From Jannaschia seohaensis (GTDB lineage: Bacteria; Pseudomonadota; Alphaproteobacteria; Rhodobacterales; Rhodobacteraceae), in the NCBI RefSeq assembly GCF_900116765.1, contig NZ_UETC01000007.1:104862-168861 (forward strand): DNA of 64,000 bases, written 5' to 3'. Below the pieces are notes generated by a model. It made no database searches, was not told where the DNA came from, and saw only the letters and a list, made by a program, of their open reading frames with translations. Both the position numbers and the translations under genes were made by a program. The stretch's first letter is position 1; each line of letters opens with the position of its first letter. Positions 46,253-54,978 of this stretch are shown piece by piece.

Positions 46253-47011
46253 CTAGGCCAGCCCCGCCTCGACCGGGACGAGTTGCCCGGTGATCGCGCC
46301 GGCCGCATCGGAGGCCAGGAAATACGCCGTGTTGGCCACGTCTTCCGCCGTGGTCATGCGTCCGAGCGCGGTCTCCGCCGCCATGGCCGCCAGCGCTTCC
46401 TCGGGCGAGGGACCGCCCTCCGCATGACGCGTTGCGAGACGCGCCATGAGCGCGTCGGTGGCGATCGGCCCGGGGGCGAGCGCGTTCACCCGGATGACCT
46501 TCGACCCCAGATCGAGCGCCGCGCAGCGCAGGATGCCCACGACCGCATGTTTCGACGCGGTATAGAGCACCTGCTTCGGATGCGCCTTATAGCCACAGAT
46601 CGAGGCCATGAGGATCGCCGAGGCCCGCGTCGAGCGCTCCAGATTGGGCACGAAGGCCCCGAGCGTCGCGGCCACGGCCCAGCTGTTCAGCGTCATGACC
46701 CGGATCCATTCGTCGCGGTCGAGCTCGGTCACGCCGCGCCAGGGCGGCACCATCCCGGCATTGGCCACGAGGGTGTCCACCACGCCCGCGGCCGCCGCGG
46801 CCTCGGCCAGCCGCGTGTCGGCATCCGCTGCGAGCAGGTCCAGGGGAACGGGCGTCCAGTCCTCGGGGCACCCCTCCAGCGCATCGGGGAGGTCGATCGC
46901 GAGGATCGAGGCGCCCGCCGCCGCGAAGCGGTCCGCGATGGCGCGGCCCAGCCCCTGTGCCGCGCCGGTGACGACGACGCGCCTTCCTTTGAAATCCTGA
47001 TTGGCAGACAT
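46253..47011 (-). CDS. Short-chain dehydrogenase/reductase
   Basis: This 252-residue SDR has TGAAQGLG (about 14-21), an Asp after strand two (ILAIDLPDALEG) that favours NAD, VANAGMV, a Ser in LMASICGYKAH and YTASKHAVVG with the Tyr/Lys pair. ATG at 47011 is set by family length; the upstream frame is open but unrelated. It is divergent from the hydroxyacyl dehydrogenase operon, with an operator copy at 47065 between them. Confidence 0.87.
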   Translation of the reverse strand: MSANQDFKGRRVVVTGAAQGLGRAIADRFAAAGASILAIDLPDALEGCPEDWTPVPLDLLAADADTRLAEAAAAAGVVDTLVANAGMVPPWRGVTELDRDEWIRVMTLNSWAVAATLGAFVPNLERSTRASAILMASICGYKAHPKQVLYTASKHAVVGILRCAALDLGSKVIRVNALAPGPIATDALMARLATRHAEGGPSPEEALAAMAAETALGRMTTAEDVANTAYFLASDAAGAITGQLVPVEAGLA

Positions 47012-47064
47012 GTTGCGTAAGATGCTCCCGAAGCCTACAACCGCTTCGACGCTAGCGCACTTTT

Positions 47065-47080
47065 GTACGCTATGCGAACC
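47065..47080. promoter_or_regulatory. Putative IclR operator, site 4
   Basis: GTACGCTATGCGAACC, read on the other strand GGTTCGCATAGCGTAC, matches the best palindrome (60829) at nearly all positions. It lies between the divergent SDR gene and the dehydrogenase-oxidase operon. Confidence 0.65.
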
Positions 47081-47100
47081 CCATTTCAGAGAGGGCCAGC

Positions 47101-48045
47101 GTGACGACGACAGAGGCACCCACGGTCACGATCCTTGGCGCCGGACCCATCGGCCTGTCCTTCGCCGCGATCTTCCTCGATACGGGGCGCAACGTCACGC
47201 TCATCGAGCCCGACCCCACGCGCCGCGCCGAAGTGGAGGCGGGCATCGCCCGTTACCGCGAGGCCATGGACCTGGCCGGGCTGCGGGTCGGGCGGGCCGC
47301 GGCGCTCGACCTGCGGCCCGCGCTGCCGGACGCGACGGCGCCTGCGCTGGTGATCGAATGCGGGCCGGAGCGGCTGGACGCAAAGCAGGCGATCTTCGCC
47401 GACCTGCTGGCCCGGACCGGGCCGGAGACGCTGCTCGCCACCGCGTCCTCCGCGATCCCCATGTCGCAGATCGTGCCCGAGCCCGCCGCGCAGGCCCGCT
47501 GCCTCGTGGCGCATCCGGTCAACCCGCCCTCCGTGCTGCGCCTGATCGAGTTGGTTCCTGCGCCGGGCACGCGGGCCGAGCATCTGACGAGGGCCGCGGC
47601 GCTGTTCGAGGGGGTCGGTTTCAGAGCCGTCACGCTCGGGGCGGAGATCGAAGGATTCGTGCTCAACCGTCTCCAGGGCGCGCTCCTGCGGGAGGCGTAT
47701 CGGCTGGTGGAGGACGGGATCCTCGGCCCGGGCGAGATCGACGATGTGGTGCGCCTGGGCCTCGGGCCGCGATGGGCGCTCTCGGGGCCGTTCGAGACCG
47801 CCGACCTGAACACGCCCGGCGGCATCACCGCGCATGCGGCGCGCATGGGCCCGGCCTACAAACGCATGGGCGAGGCGCGCGGCGAGCGGGTGGATTGGTC
47901 GCCCGCGCTGGTGGAGCGGGTGGCGGCGGACCGGCGCGCGCGCGTGCCGGAGGCGGACATCCCCGCGCGCGTGGCCTGGCGCGCGGAAGCCGTGGCTCGG
48001 CTGGTCGCGGCGCGGGACCGTATCGCCGGGGGCGGCGATGAGTGA
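47101..48045 (+). CDS. 3-hydroxyacyl-CoA dehydrogenase family, lambda-crystallin/L-gulonate 3-dehydrogenase-like
   Basis: This 314-residue NAD enzyme has the Rossmann loop TILGAGPIGLSFAAIF, an ECGPERLDAKQAIFADL region, the catalytic His in VAHPVNPPSVLRLIEL (about 140), FVLNRLQGALLREAYRLVED and LGLGPRWALSGPFETADLN. This pattern is closer to lambda-crystallin/L-gulonate 3-dehydrogenases than to fatty-acid FadB enzymes. That suggests oxidation of the C3 hydroxyl of an aldonate-like or short hydroxy acid. It starts with GTG after GAGAGGGCCAGC and overlaps the next gene by 8 bp. Confidence 0.85.
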   Translation: MTTTEAPTVTILGAGPIGLSFAAIFLDTGRNVTLIEPDPTRRAEVEAGIARYREAMDLAGLRVGRAAALDLRPALPDATAPALVIECGPERLDAKQAIFADLLARTGPETLLATASSAIPMSQIVPEPAAQARCLVAHPVNPPSVLRLIELVPAPGTRAEHLTRAAALFEGVGFRAVTLGAEIEGFVLNRLQGALLREAYRLVEDGILGPGEIDDVVRLGLGPRWALSGPFETADLNTPGGITAHAARMGPAYKRMGEARGERVDWSPALVERVAADRRARVPEADIPARVAWRAEAVARLVAARDRIAGGGDE

Positions 48046-49705
48046 GCCCGCGCTCGAATTCGACGGCCGCGCGGTGCCCTTCCGCGAAGGCCAGACCATC
48101 GCCGCGGCGCTGACCGAGGCAGGGCAGCGCGCCTTCCGGCGGACTGCGAAGGACGCGCCGCGCGGCATCTTCTGCGGCATGGGGGTGTGCCAGGACTGCC
48201 TCGTGACGGTGGATGGCGTGCCCAACCGTCGCGCCTGCATGACCAAGGCCCGCGCGGGCCAGCGCGTCACAACCGGGGAGCCCTTTCCCGCCCTCGACCT
48301 CGACGCGCGCCTGCCGGAGCCCGCGCCCGCGCGGGTGCTGGAGCCGGAGGTGCTGGTCATCGGCGGCGGGGCAGGGGGGCTCAGCGCCGCCATTGCGGCC
48401 CGCGCGGCGGGCGCGAAGGTCGTGCTCGTGGATGAACGCCCGGTGCCGGGGGGACAGTATTACAAGCAGGCCGCGTCCGGAGCGCCGCTCGACGCGCAAC
48501 AAAGCGAGGGCGCCGCGCTTGTCGCCGCGGCGCGGGAGAGCGGCGCGGAGCTGCTCGGCGGCGTGGAGATCTGGGGCGCCTTCGATGGCCCGCTCTTTCT
48601 CGCCGAACAGGACGGTGCCGCCCTGATCCTGCGCCCCAAGACGGTGATCGTGGCGACCGGCGCCTATGAGCGGCCCGTGATGGTGCCCGGCTGGACCTTG
48701 CCGGGGGTGATGACCACCGGCGCGGCGCAGACGCTCTGGCGCAGCTACCGCACGTTGCCCGGGCGGCGCGTGGTGGTCTGCGGGTCGGGGCCGCTGAACG
48801 CGCAGGTGGCGTTGGAGCTGGCCGAAGGCGGGGCCGAGGTCGCCTGCGTGGCGGAGCTGGCGCCCATGCCATTCGGCAAGCCCTTCGCGGCGGCGCGGAT
48901 GGCGCTCGCCGATCCGGCGCTGACCTTGAAAGGTTTCGGGCTGCTCCGCGGGCTGCGCCGCCGGGGGATCGCGCTGCGATATGGAACGGCGCTGCGCGGG
49001 ATCGAGGCGGCTGATGGCGGGCTCGCGGTGACGCTGGCCGACCGGCGGGACGGGTCTCGGGTCGTCGAGGTGGATGCGGTCTGCATGAATGCGGGCTTCG
49101 AGCCGCAGAACGAGATCCTGCGTCTGCTGGGGGCGCAGATGACCTATGATGCCGTCTTCGGCCACCTGCGCTGCACCCGCTCCGAGACGCTGGAAACCTC
49201 GGTCCCGGGCGTCTACGCGGTCGGCGACTGCGCCGGGATGGGCGGTGCGCCCGCGGCGCGGGTCGAGGGACGGATCGCGGGGCGCGCGGCGGCTGCGGCG
49301 ACGGGCCATGGCGAGGCCTATGACCTCTTCGCCGAGCTGCGCACGCTTGCCCGCCACCGGCGGTTCCAGCGCGGGCTCTGGCGGCTCTACGACGTCCGCC
49401 CGCGCCCGCCGGAGCCTGGGCAGGGCGAGACGATCCTCTGCCGCTGCGAGGAGGTGTCGCTCGCGGAGGCTACCGAGGGCCACGGCCGCAATCCCGGCCA
49501 TGTCGGCACGCTCAAGCGCGGCACCCGCATCGGCATGGGGCGCTGTCAGGGGCGGTATTGCGGCCCGGTGGCGACGCGGCTCGTGGCCGGGTGGTCGGGC
49601 GCCGAGATCGCGGATCGCAGTTTCTTCGCGCCGCGTGTGCCGATCAAGCCCGTCAGCATCGCTTCGATCCTCGCGGCGCAGGAGGCGCTCGATGACGCCC
49701 CCTGA
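48038..49705 (+). CDS. Fused 2Fe-2S/FAD oxidoreductase, opine/hydroxyproline dehydrogenase alpha-subunit type
   Basis: This 555-residue protein joins three modules. Residues 1-90 are an HcnA/sarcosine-oxidase-like 2Fe-2S domain (FCGMGVCQDCLVTVDG and RRACM). Residues about 105-430 are a pyridine-nucleotide-disulfide-type flavoprotein (VLVIGGGAGGLSAAIAARAA, VVCGSGPLNAQVALELAEGG, VYAVGDCAGMGG). The C-terminus is a BFD-like 2Fe-2S domain (ILCRCEEVS, then MGRCQGRYCG). In many opine or D-hydroxyproline oxidases the small ferredoxin part is a separate subunit; here it is fused. It overlaps the next oxidase gene by 14 bp, so the two probably form a complex. Confidence 0.88.
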   Translation: MSEPALEFDGRAVPFREGQTIAAALTEAGQRAFRRTAKDAPRGIFCGMGVCQDCLVTVDGVPNRRACMTKARAGQRVTTGEPFPALDLDARLPEPAPARVLEPEVLVIGGGAGGLSAAIAARAAGAKVVLVDERPVPGGQYYKQAASGAPLDAQQSEGAALVAAARESGAELLGGVEIWGAFDGPLFLAEQDGAALILRPKTVIVATGAYERPVMVPGWTLPGVMTTGAAQTLWRSYRTLPGRRVVVCGSGPLNAQVALELAEGGAEVACVAELAPMPFGKPFAAARMALADPALTLKGFGLLRGLRRRGIALRYGTALRGIEAADGGLAVTLADRRDGSRVVEVDAVCMNAGFEPQNEILRLLGAQMTYDAVFGHLRCTRSETLETSVPGVYAVGDCAGMGGAPAARVEGRIAGRAAAAATGHGEAYDLFAELRTLARHRRFQRGLWRLYDVRPRPPEPGQGETILCRCEEVSLAEATEGHGRNPGHVGTLKRGTRIGMGRCQGRYCGPVATRLVAGWSGAEIADRSFFAPRVPIKPVSIASILAAQEALDDAP

Positions 49706-50828
49706 CGTGCTGGTGATCGGCGGCGGGATCATCGGCCGCGTCGCCGCGATCGAGCTTGCCACCGCCGGCGCCACGGTCACGATCGTCGATGCGGGGACGA
49801 ATGCCGGCAGCCACGCCAATGCGGGCAGCCTGCATGTCCAGATGCAGAGCCGCTTCATCCGGCTCTTCCCCGAGCAGGCGCCCAATGTCGAGGCCGCCCT
49901 GCCGCTCTATAAACAGGCGGCGTCCGTCTGGGCCGATCTGGAGGCGCGCATCGGAGACTGCGAGCTGACCCGGCAGGGCGGGCTGATGCTGGCGGAGGGC
50001 GAGGCGCAGATGGCCTTCCTCGAGGACAAGGCGCGGCGGGAGGAGCGCCGGGGCCTCGACGTGACGCTTCTCGACCGCGCCGCGCTCGACCGTATCGCGC
50101 CCTGGATCGGGGCGCAGATCGTCGGCGCCGAGCTTTGCCGCGACGAGGGCAAGCTGAACCCGCTCCTGGCTGGGCGGCGGCTGGAGGCGGAATGCCGTCG
50201 CCTCGGCATCACGGTCGTCACCGACAGCGTCCAGGCGCTTGAGCGGGCGGGCGGCGGGATGGTGGCGCATGGCCGGCGGTCCCGCTACGCCGCCCAGGAG
50301 GTGGTGATCGCCGCCGCCTGGGGATCGGGCGTCATCGTGCGCGACTTCGGCGTCGACATCCCGACCCGAGCCGAGCCGCTGCACATGAACATCACCGAAC
50401 CCTGCGCCTACCAGATCGCCCATCTCGTGCAGCACGCCGAGCGTCCGATCACGTTCAAGCAGTTCAAGTCGGGGCAGATCGTCATCGGTGGGGGGTGGCC
50501 CGCGCGCGACAACGGGCCTGACGCGGTGCCCTCGGTGCGCGCGGACTCCCTGCTGGGCAATGTCGCGCTGGCCGCGCGGCTCGTCCCGGCGGTGGGCCGG
50601 CTGCGCCTCATCCGCACCTGGGCGGGGATGAACACCACCGCCGATGGCGGCTCCATCCTGGGCCGGCTCGCGCGGGAACCCCGCGTGACGATGGCGGTGC
50701 CGGGCGATGCGGGCTACACGCTCGGGCCGCTCATCGGGCAGATGGCCGCGTCCATCGTGCTGGGCCAGGCGCCGCCGGCGGACCCCGCCCCCTACGCGCC
50801 CGACCGATTCGCCGCCGCTACCGCTTGA
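49692..50828 (+). CDS. FAD-dependent oxidase, opine/hydroxyproline dehydrogenase beta-subunit type (DadA family)
   Basis: This 378-residue flavoprotein has VLVIGGGIIGRVAAIEL at the start, SHANAGSLHVQMQSRF, RDEGKLNPLLAGRRLE, the substrate-domain strands, and DAGYTLGPLIGQMAASIV at the end. It resembles HcnC/OoxB-type amine oxidising subunits. Together with the preceding fused 2Fe-2S flavoprotein it would make a membrane-linked or quinone-linked amine dehydrogenase. It is a paralog of the protein at 40678. It starts inside the preceding gene and runs convergently into the IclR gene with an 11-bp overlap. Confidence 0.87.
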   Translation: MTPPDVLVIGGGIIGRVAAIELATAGATVTIVDAGTNAGSHANAGSLHVQMQSRFIRLFPEQAPNVEAALPLYKQAASVWADLEARIGDCELTRQGGLMLAEGEAQMAFLEDKARREERRGLDVTLLDRAALDRIAPWIGAQIVGAELCRDEGKLNPLLAGRRLEAECRRLGITVVTDSVQALERAGGGMVAHGRRSRYAAQEVVIAAAWGSGVIVRDFGVDIPTRAEPLHMNITEPCAYQIAHLVQHAERPITFKQFKSGQIVIGGGWPARDNGPDAVPSVRADSLLGNVALAARLVPAVGRLRLIRTWAGMNTTADGGSILGRLAREPRVTMAVPGDAGYTLGPLIGQMAASIVLGQAPPADPAPYAPDRFAAATA

Positions 50829-51696
50829 GCGCGCGGGAGATGTGCTCCACCGTGACCTGAAGCTTGGGCAGGATCAGGTTCACCATGGTCTCGGGCGTCA
50901 TGCGCACGCTGGGCACGCCCACGTTGATCGCGCCGACCAGCGCGCCCGTGCTGTCGTGGAGCGGCACCGCGATGGACATCAGGCCGATCTCCATCTCCTG
51001 ATCCACGAGGCACCAACCCTTGTCGCGCACATCTTCGAGGATGCGTCGGAAGGTGTCGCGATCGGTAACGGTGCGGTCGGTCATCCGGGTCAGCGGCACG
51101 TTCTGGATCATGCCCGCCCAGTTTTCTTGCGGCTGGGCGGCGAGCAGCACGCGGCCCGTCGCGGTGTTCGCCGCCGGAAAGCGCGCCCCCACCGTGATGC
51201 CCACGCTGATGACCCGGTGATATTGCGCGCCGCTGACATAGACCACGTCGAACTTGTCGAGCACGGCGGCCGAGACGGACTCGCGGATCTCGTCCGAGAG
51301 GTGGTCGATGAAGGGGCGGGCGATGTCCCACACGCCCTTGGAGGACAGGACGGAATAGCCGAGTTCCAGCACCTGCGGCGTCAGGTCGAAGAGCTTGCCG
51401 TCGGCCACCGCGTAGCCCTCGCGCACGAGCGTAAGTAGGATGCGACGGGCGCCCGCGCGGGTGTTGCCGGTCTCGGCGGCCACCTCCGACAAGGTCATCT
51501 TGCGGCCCGTGCGGTTGAAGGCGCGCAGCACCTCCAGGCCCCGGGCGAGGGAGCTGACATAGTCGCGCGGATTGAGCCCGCCCGCATCTGCATCCTCGCT
51601 AAAGTCCGGCGCCGCGGTCATCAGCCCCGTCTGTGCAGCGCCTTTCGGCGGAGCCCCCTTTTTCGACCCTTCGCTATCCGCCATCTCGCTGGCCAT
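50818..51696 (-). CDS. IclR-family transcriptional regulator (PcaR/PobR-like)
   Basis: This 292-residue regulator has a 45-residue N-terminal extension, a winged helix at about 47-110 (SSLARGLEVLRAFN, then MTLSEVAAETGNTRAGARRI) and a GAF-like effector domain at about 120-288 (RVISVGITVGARFPAANTATG, MSIAVPLHDSTGALVGAIN). IclR proteins bind palindromes in divergent promoters. The ABC operon starts divergently 181 bp away, with at least one operator copy in the gap. I infer that it controls the whole locus through the six shared 16-bp sites. Activator or repressor mode cannot be told. Confidence 0.9.
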   Translation of the reverse strand: MASEMADSEGSKKGAPPKGAAQTGLMTAAPDFSEDADAGGLNPRDYVSSLARGLEVLRAFNRTGRKMTLSEVAAETGNTRAGARRILLTLVREGYAVADGKLFDLTPQVLELGYSVLSSKGVWDIARPFIDHLSDEIRESVSAAVLDKFDVVYVSGAQYHRVISVGITVGARFPAANTATGRVLLAAQPQENWAGMIQNVPLTRMTDRTVTDRDTFRRILEDVRDKGWCLVDQEMEIGLMSIAVPLHDSTGALVGAINVGVPSVRMTPETMVNLILPKLQVTVEHISRALKR

Positions 51697-51831
51697 CTGT
51701 TCCTCTCAGCACTTCCGTCGCCATCCTGCCCGAGACCGCGCCCGAATGACACCCAAGGGGGCGGTTCGGCTCGCAATCGCCAAAAAAGTGTATTGCGCGA
51801 CAGGCGGGAACTTTGCTTATATCGAACAAGA

Positions 51832-51847
51832 GTGCGCTATGTGAACA
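51832..51847. promoter_or_regulatory. Putative IclR operator, site 5 (IclR/ABC divergent promoter)
   Basis: GTGCGCTATGTGAACA lies 30 bp before the binding-protein start and 136 bp before the IclR start. A second partial copy TTGCTTATATCGAACAA (51813-51829) precedes it. This is the position expected for autoregulation and control of the transporter operon. Confidence 0.65.
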
Positions 51848-51876
51848 GATCAATCGCTCAGGGAGGGCACAGCAAA

Positions 51877-53208
51877 ATGGCACATACTCGGTGGACCGGA
51901 CCCGGAATGACCCGCCGCACGGCGCTTGGCGGGCTGGCCGCGGCCTCCGCGATGGCGGGCCTGCCGCGCGCGGCCCGCGCCCAGACCGCGCCGCTGCGCT
52001 GGTGGTCGCCGCAGAGCTCGCCCGCGCAGGCCGCGGCCTACGAGTTCCAGATCGAAGCGTTCAAGGCCGCCACCGGCATCGACGTCGTCTTCGAGCGGAC
52101 CTCGGACGAAGGCTACGCGCCGCAACTCGCCGCGGCCTTCTCCTCGGGCGAGGTGCCCGACGTGGTGACGCATCTGCCGTCCTTCGCGGCGCAGACCTAC
52201 TATGCCAACGGCCTTCTCGAGCCCTTCAATGACGTGATCGAGGCGATCGGCACGGAGAAGTACTACGAGGGCGCCAACAACGTCTTCCTTGCCGAGGACG
52301 GCAACTACTGCGCCACCGGCATCGGCAACTCCGCGGCCAACATGCTCTGGGTGCGCCGCGACCTGATGGCCGAGGCGGGCATCGACAAGATCCCGGAGAC
52401 CTGGGACGAGCTGCGCAATGCCGTGTCCGCGATGCAGAAAGGCGGCATCTACGGCGCGCCGCTGCCCTACGGCGTCAACTCCATGACGTCGCTGATCTTC
52501 ATCGGCTTCATCCATCAGGCGGGCGGGCAGGTCTTCACCCCCGATCTGCAGGTGAACCTCGACAACGAGGGCACGCGCAACGCGCTCGAGTTCTACAAAG
52601 AGATGCGCGAGTATTGCCCGCCGGGCGCGACCAACTACTCCTGGGGCGAGAGCCTGACGGCCTTCGTATCGGGCGCCACGGCGACGGGCATCTACACCGG
52701 CCGTGTCCTGATCAACGTCAATGACCAGAACCCGCCGCTGGCCGATCACATTACCTGCGCCACCTATCCGCGCATGTCGACCGACATCGCACCCTGGACG
52801 TTCAACGACTTCGCCTCGGTTTTCATCCCGGCGCAGTCGCAGAACAAGGAAGCCGCCAAGCAATTCGCCGCCTTCCTCTTCGATCCTCCGGGCTACATCC
52901 GGCAGCTGCACGCCGCCCCGGGCCACGTTCTGCCGATCCTGCGCACGATCTCGGAGAACCCGGAATATCAGGACAACGCCATCATCCAGAAATATAGCTC
53001 GGAGGTCGATCTCATGGCGGCCTCGGCGGCGAACGGCTTCAACCTGGGCTACGAGTCGCCCGAGCACCAGTCGAACTCCAAAGCGGGTGAGATCATCGGC
53101 TCCAACATCATCTCCGAGATGGTGGGCCGCGTCGTCCTGAACGGCGACAATGTCGATGAGGCGTTGAGCGACGCCTCGCAGGCCATCGAAGCCATCATGG
53201 CCTCCTGA
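51877..53208 (+). CDS. ABC transporter substrate-binding protein (CUT1/sugar type), Tat-exported
   Basis: This 443-residue periplasmic binding protein has a twin-arginine-like signal (MTRRTALGGLAAASAMAGL, cleavage after ARA about residue 30) and a cluster-B binding fold (LRWWSPQSSPAQAAAYEFQI, VWVRRDLMAEAGIDKIPETWDE-like hinge region). The CUT1 family takes sugars, glycerol-phosphate or polyol-type ligands. GGGAGGG lies 10 bases upstream of the ATG. It is the first gene of a nine-gene operon to 60820. Another Met upstream (51793) is in frame but would pass through the operator. Confidence 0.88.
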   Translation: MAHTRWTGPGMTRRTALGGLAAASAMAGLPRAARAQTAPLRWWSPQSSPAQAAAYEFQIEAFKAATGIDVVFERTSDEGYAPQLAAAFSSGEVPDVVTHLPSFAAQTYYANGLLEPFNDVIEAIGTEKYYEGANNVFLAEDGNYCATGIGNSAANMLWVRRDLMAEAGIDKIPETWDELRNAVSAMQKGGIYGAPLPYGVNSMTSLIFIGFIHQAGGQVFTPDLQVNLDNEGTRNALEFYKEMREYCPPGATNYSWGESLTAFVSGATATGIYTGRVLINVNDQNPPLADHITCATYPRMSTDIAPWTFNDFASVFIPAQSQNKEAAKQFAAFLFDPPGYIRQLHAAPGHVLPILRTISENPEYQDNAIIQKYSSEVDLMAASAANGFNLGYESPEHQSNSKAGEIIGSNIISEMVGRVVLNGDNVDEALSDASQAIEAIMAS

Positions 53209-53223
53209 GCCGAAAGACATCGG

Positions 53224-53250
53224 CCTCCGCCGGGTTTGACCCGGCGGAGG
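53224..53250 (+). promoter_or_regulatory. Intercistronic hairpin after the binding-protein gene
   Basis: CCTCCGCCGGG-TTTGA-CCCGGCGGAGG is a perfect 11-bp stem in the 52-bp gap between binding protein and permease. Such hairpins usually protect the upstream mRNA and reduce downstream expression, giving excess binding protein. No U tract follows. Confidence 0.7.
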
Positions 53251-53260
53251 CGCAAAAGCC

Positions 53261-54157
53261 ATGCAAGCATCCCAGACCGTTCTAGAACGCCGCTATGCCG
53301 CGCTTGGGCTCCTGCTCATCGCGCCTACCGTGCTCGTGTTCTGCGCAGTGATCGTCTACCCGCTGGTCTCCGCGATTTACCTGTCGCTCTTTTCGATCTT
53401 CACGCCGACGCTGCAGGGCGAATGGGTGGGGCTCGACAATTACCGGACGCTGCTCGCGAAGGACGAGTTCTGGTCGTCGCTCGTCAACAACCTGATCTGG
53501 ACCGTCGGCACGCTGACGCTGCAGATCCTGCTCGGCGTCGGGATGGCGCTGGTGCTGCATCAGAACATCTGGTTCCGCAGCCTGGCGCGGTCGCTGATCC
53601 TGTTTCCCTACTTCATCTCCACGGTGGTGGCCGTGCTGGTGTGGAAGTGGCTCTTCAACGACCTCTACGGCATCCTCAACCATCTGATGCTCGCCGTGGG
53701 AATGATCGACATGCCCGTCGACTATCTCGGCACGATGCCCAACGCGATGATCTCGGTCATCCTGGTGGGCGCGTGGAAGTTCTTCCCCTTCGTCGTGATC
53801 GCGGTGCTGGCGCGGCTTCAGACGATCCCCGACGCGCTCTATGAGGCGGCGCGGATCGACGGCGCCGGCCCCATCGCGCGGTTCTTCGACGTGACGCTGC
53901 CGCAGCTGCGCGACGTTCTCGTGGTCATCATCATGTTGCGCGCGATCTGGGACTTTAAGGAATTCGACATGATCTACCTGCTGACCGGCGGCGGGCCCAT
54001 CACCTCGACCCAGACGCTGCCGCTTCTGGTCTACAAGGAGGCTTTCGCGCTCAACCAGATGGGCATGGCGGCGGCCTATGCGGTCGTGATGATGCTGATC
54101 ATGCTGGTCTTCATGATCGTCTATATCCGCCGCACCCGGCAGGAGGCGGACACGTGA
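53261..54157 (+). CDS. ABC transporter permease (MalF/UgpA type)
   Basis: This 298-residue inner-membrane protein has six predicted membrane segments and the EAA loop EAARIDGAGPIARFFDVTLP at about residues 200-220, which contacts the ATPase. It matches CUT1 permease 1 (ALGLLLIAPTVLVFCAVIVY at the N-terminus). It overlaps permease 2 by 4 bp. Confidence 0.93.
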   Translation: MQASQTVLERRYAALGLLLIAPTVLVFCAVIVYPLVSAIYLSLFSIFTPTLQGEWVGLDNYRTLLAKDEFWSSLVNNLIWTVGTLTLQILLGVGMALVLHQNIWFRSLARSLILFPYFISTVVAVLVWKWLFNDLYGILNHLMLAVGMIDMPVDYLGTMPNAMISVILVGAWKFFPFVVIAVLARLQTIPDALYEAARIDGAGPIARFFDVTLPQLRDVLVVIIMLRAIWDFKEFDMIYLLTGGGPITSTQTLPLLVYKEAFALNQMGMAAAYAVVMMLIMLVFMIVYIRRTRQEADT

Positions 54158-54975
54158 TCCGGCGCGTCGCCTTCAACCTCTTCGCCTGGGGCATCGTGCT
54201 GGCGGTGGCGTTCCCGCTGTTCTGGATGCTGGTCACCAGCGTGAAGCCGCAGTTCGAGCTCTTCCGCCGTCCGCCCACCTTCCTGCCCGAGACCTGGACG
54301 CTGGAGCACTATATCCGCCTGATCCAGGACACCCCGTTCCTGACCTATTTCAAGAACTCGATCATCCTGTCGACGGCCACCACGCTCGTCGTGGTCGCCA
54401 TCTCCACGCTCGGGGCCTACAGCCTCGTGCGGTTCAAGTATCGGGGGCGGGAAAGTCTCGCCTTCCTCGTGCTCTTCACCTATCTGCTGCCCTCGGTCGT
54501 GCTCATCATCCCGCTCTATCTGATGCTGGTGAGCATGGGGCTGTCGAACACCATCTTCTCGCTGGTCATCGCCTATACGACCTTCGCGCTTCCTTACGCT
54601 TTGTGGCTGCTGCGGTCCTTTATGGCGGGCATTCCCGAAGACCTGGAGAGCGCGGCGCTGGTCGACGGGGCCAGCCGCATGGGCGCCTTCGTGGACGTGA
54701 TCCTGCCGCAGCTTTTGCCGGGCATCATATCCACGGCGCTCTTCACGTTCATCCTGTCGTGGAACGAATATCTCTACGCGCTGGTCCTGGTGAACTCGGA
54801 CTCGGCGCGGCCCCTGACGACCGGGGTGATGAACATGCTGGTCTCCAGCTTCAACATCGAATGGTCGCTTCTCATGGCGGCATCGGTCATGATGAGCGTT
54901 CCCCTCATCATCGTCTTCGCCTTCCTGCAAAGCTATCTGACCCGCGGTTTCGGCGCGGGCGGGGTCAAGGGGTAA
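54154..54975 (+). CDS. ABC transporter permease (MalG/UgpE type)
   Basis: This 273-residue permease has six membrane segments and the EAA-like loop ESAALVDGASRMGAFVDVIL at about 165-185. Its C-terminal region SYLTRGFGAGGVKG is the usual end of CUT1 MalG-type permeases. GTG start at 54154 overlaps the MalF-type stop. It is followed 3 bp later by the ATPase gene. Confidence 0.93.
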   Translation: MIRRVAFNLFAWGIVLAVAFPLFWMLVTSVKPQFELFRRPPTFLPETWTLEHYIRLIQDTPFLTYFKNSIILSTATTLVVVAISTLGAYSLVRFKYRGRESLAFLVLFTYLLPSVVLIIPLYLMLVSMGLSNTIFSLVIAYTTFALPYALWLLRSFMAGIPEDLESAALVDGASRMGAFVDVILPQLLPGIISTALFTFILSWNEYLYALVLVNSDSARPLTTGVMNMLVSSFNIEWSLLMAASVMMSVPLIIVFAFLQSYLTRGFGAGGVKG

Positions 54976-54978
54976 TCA

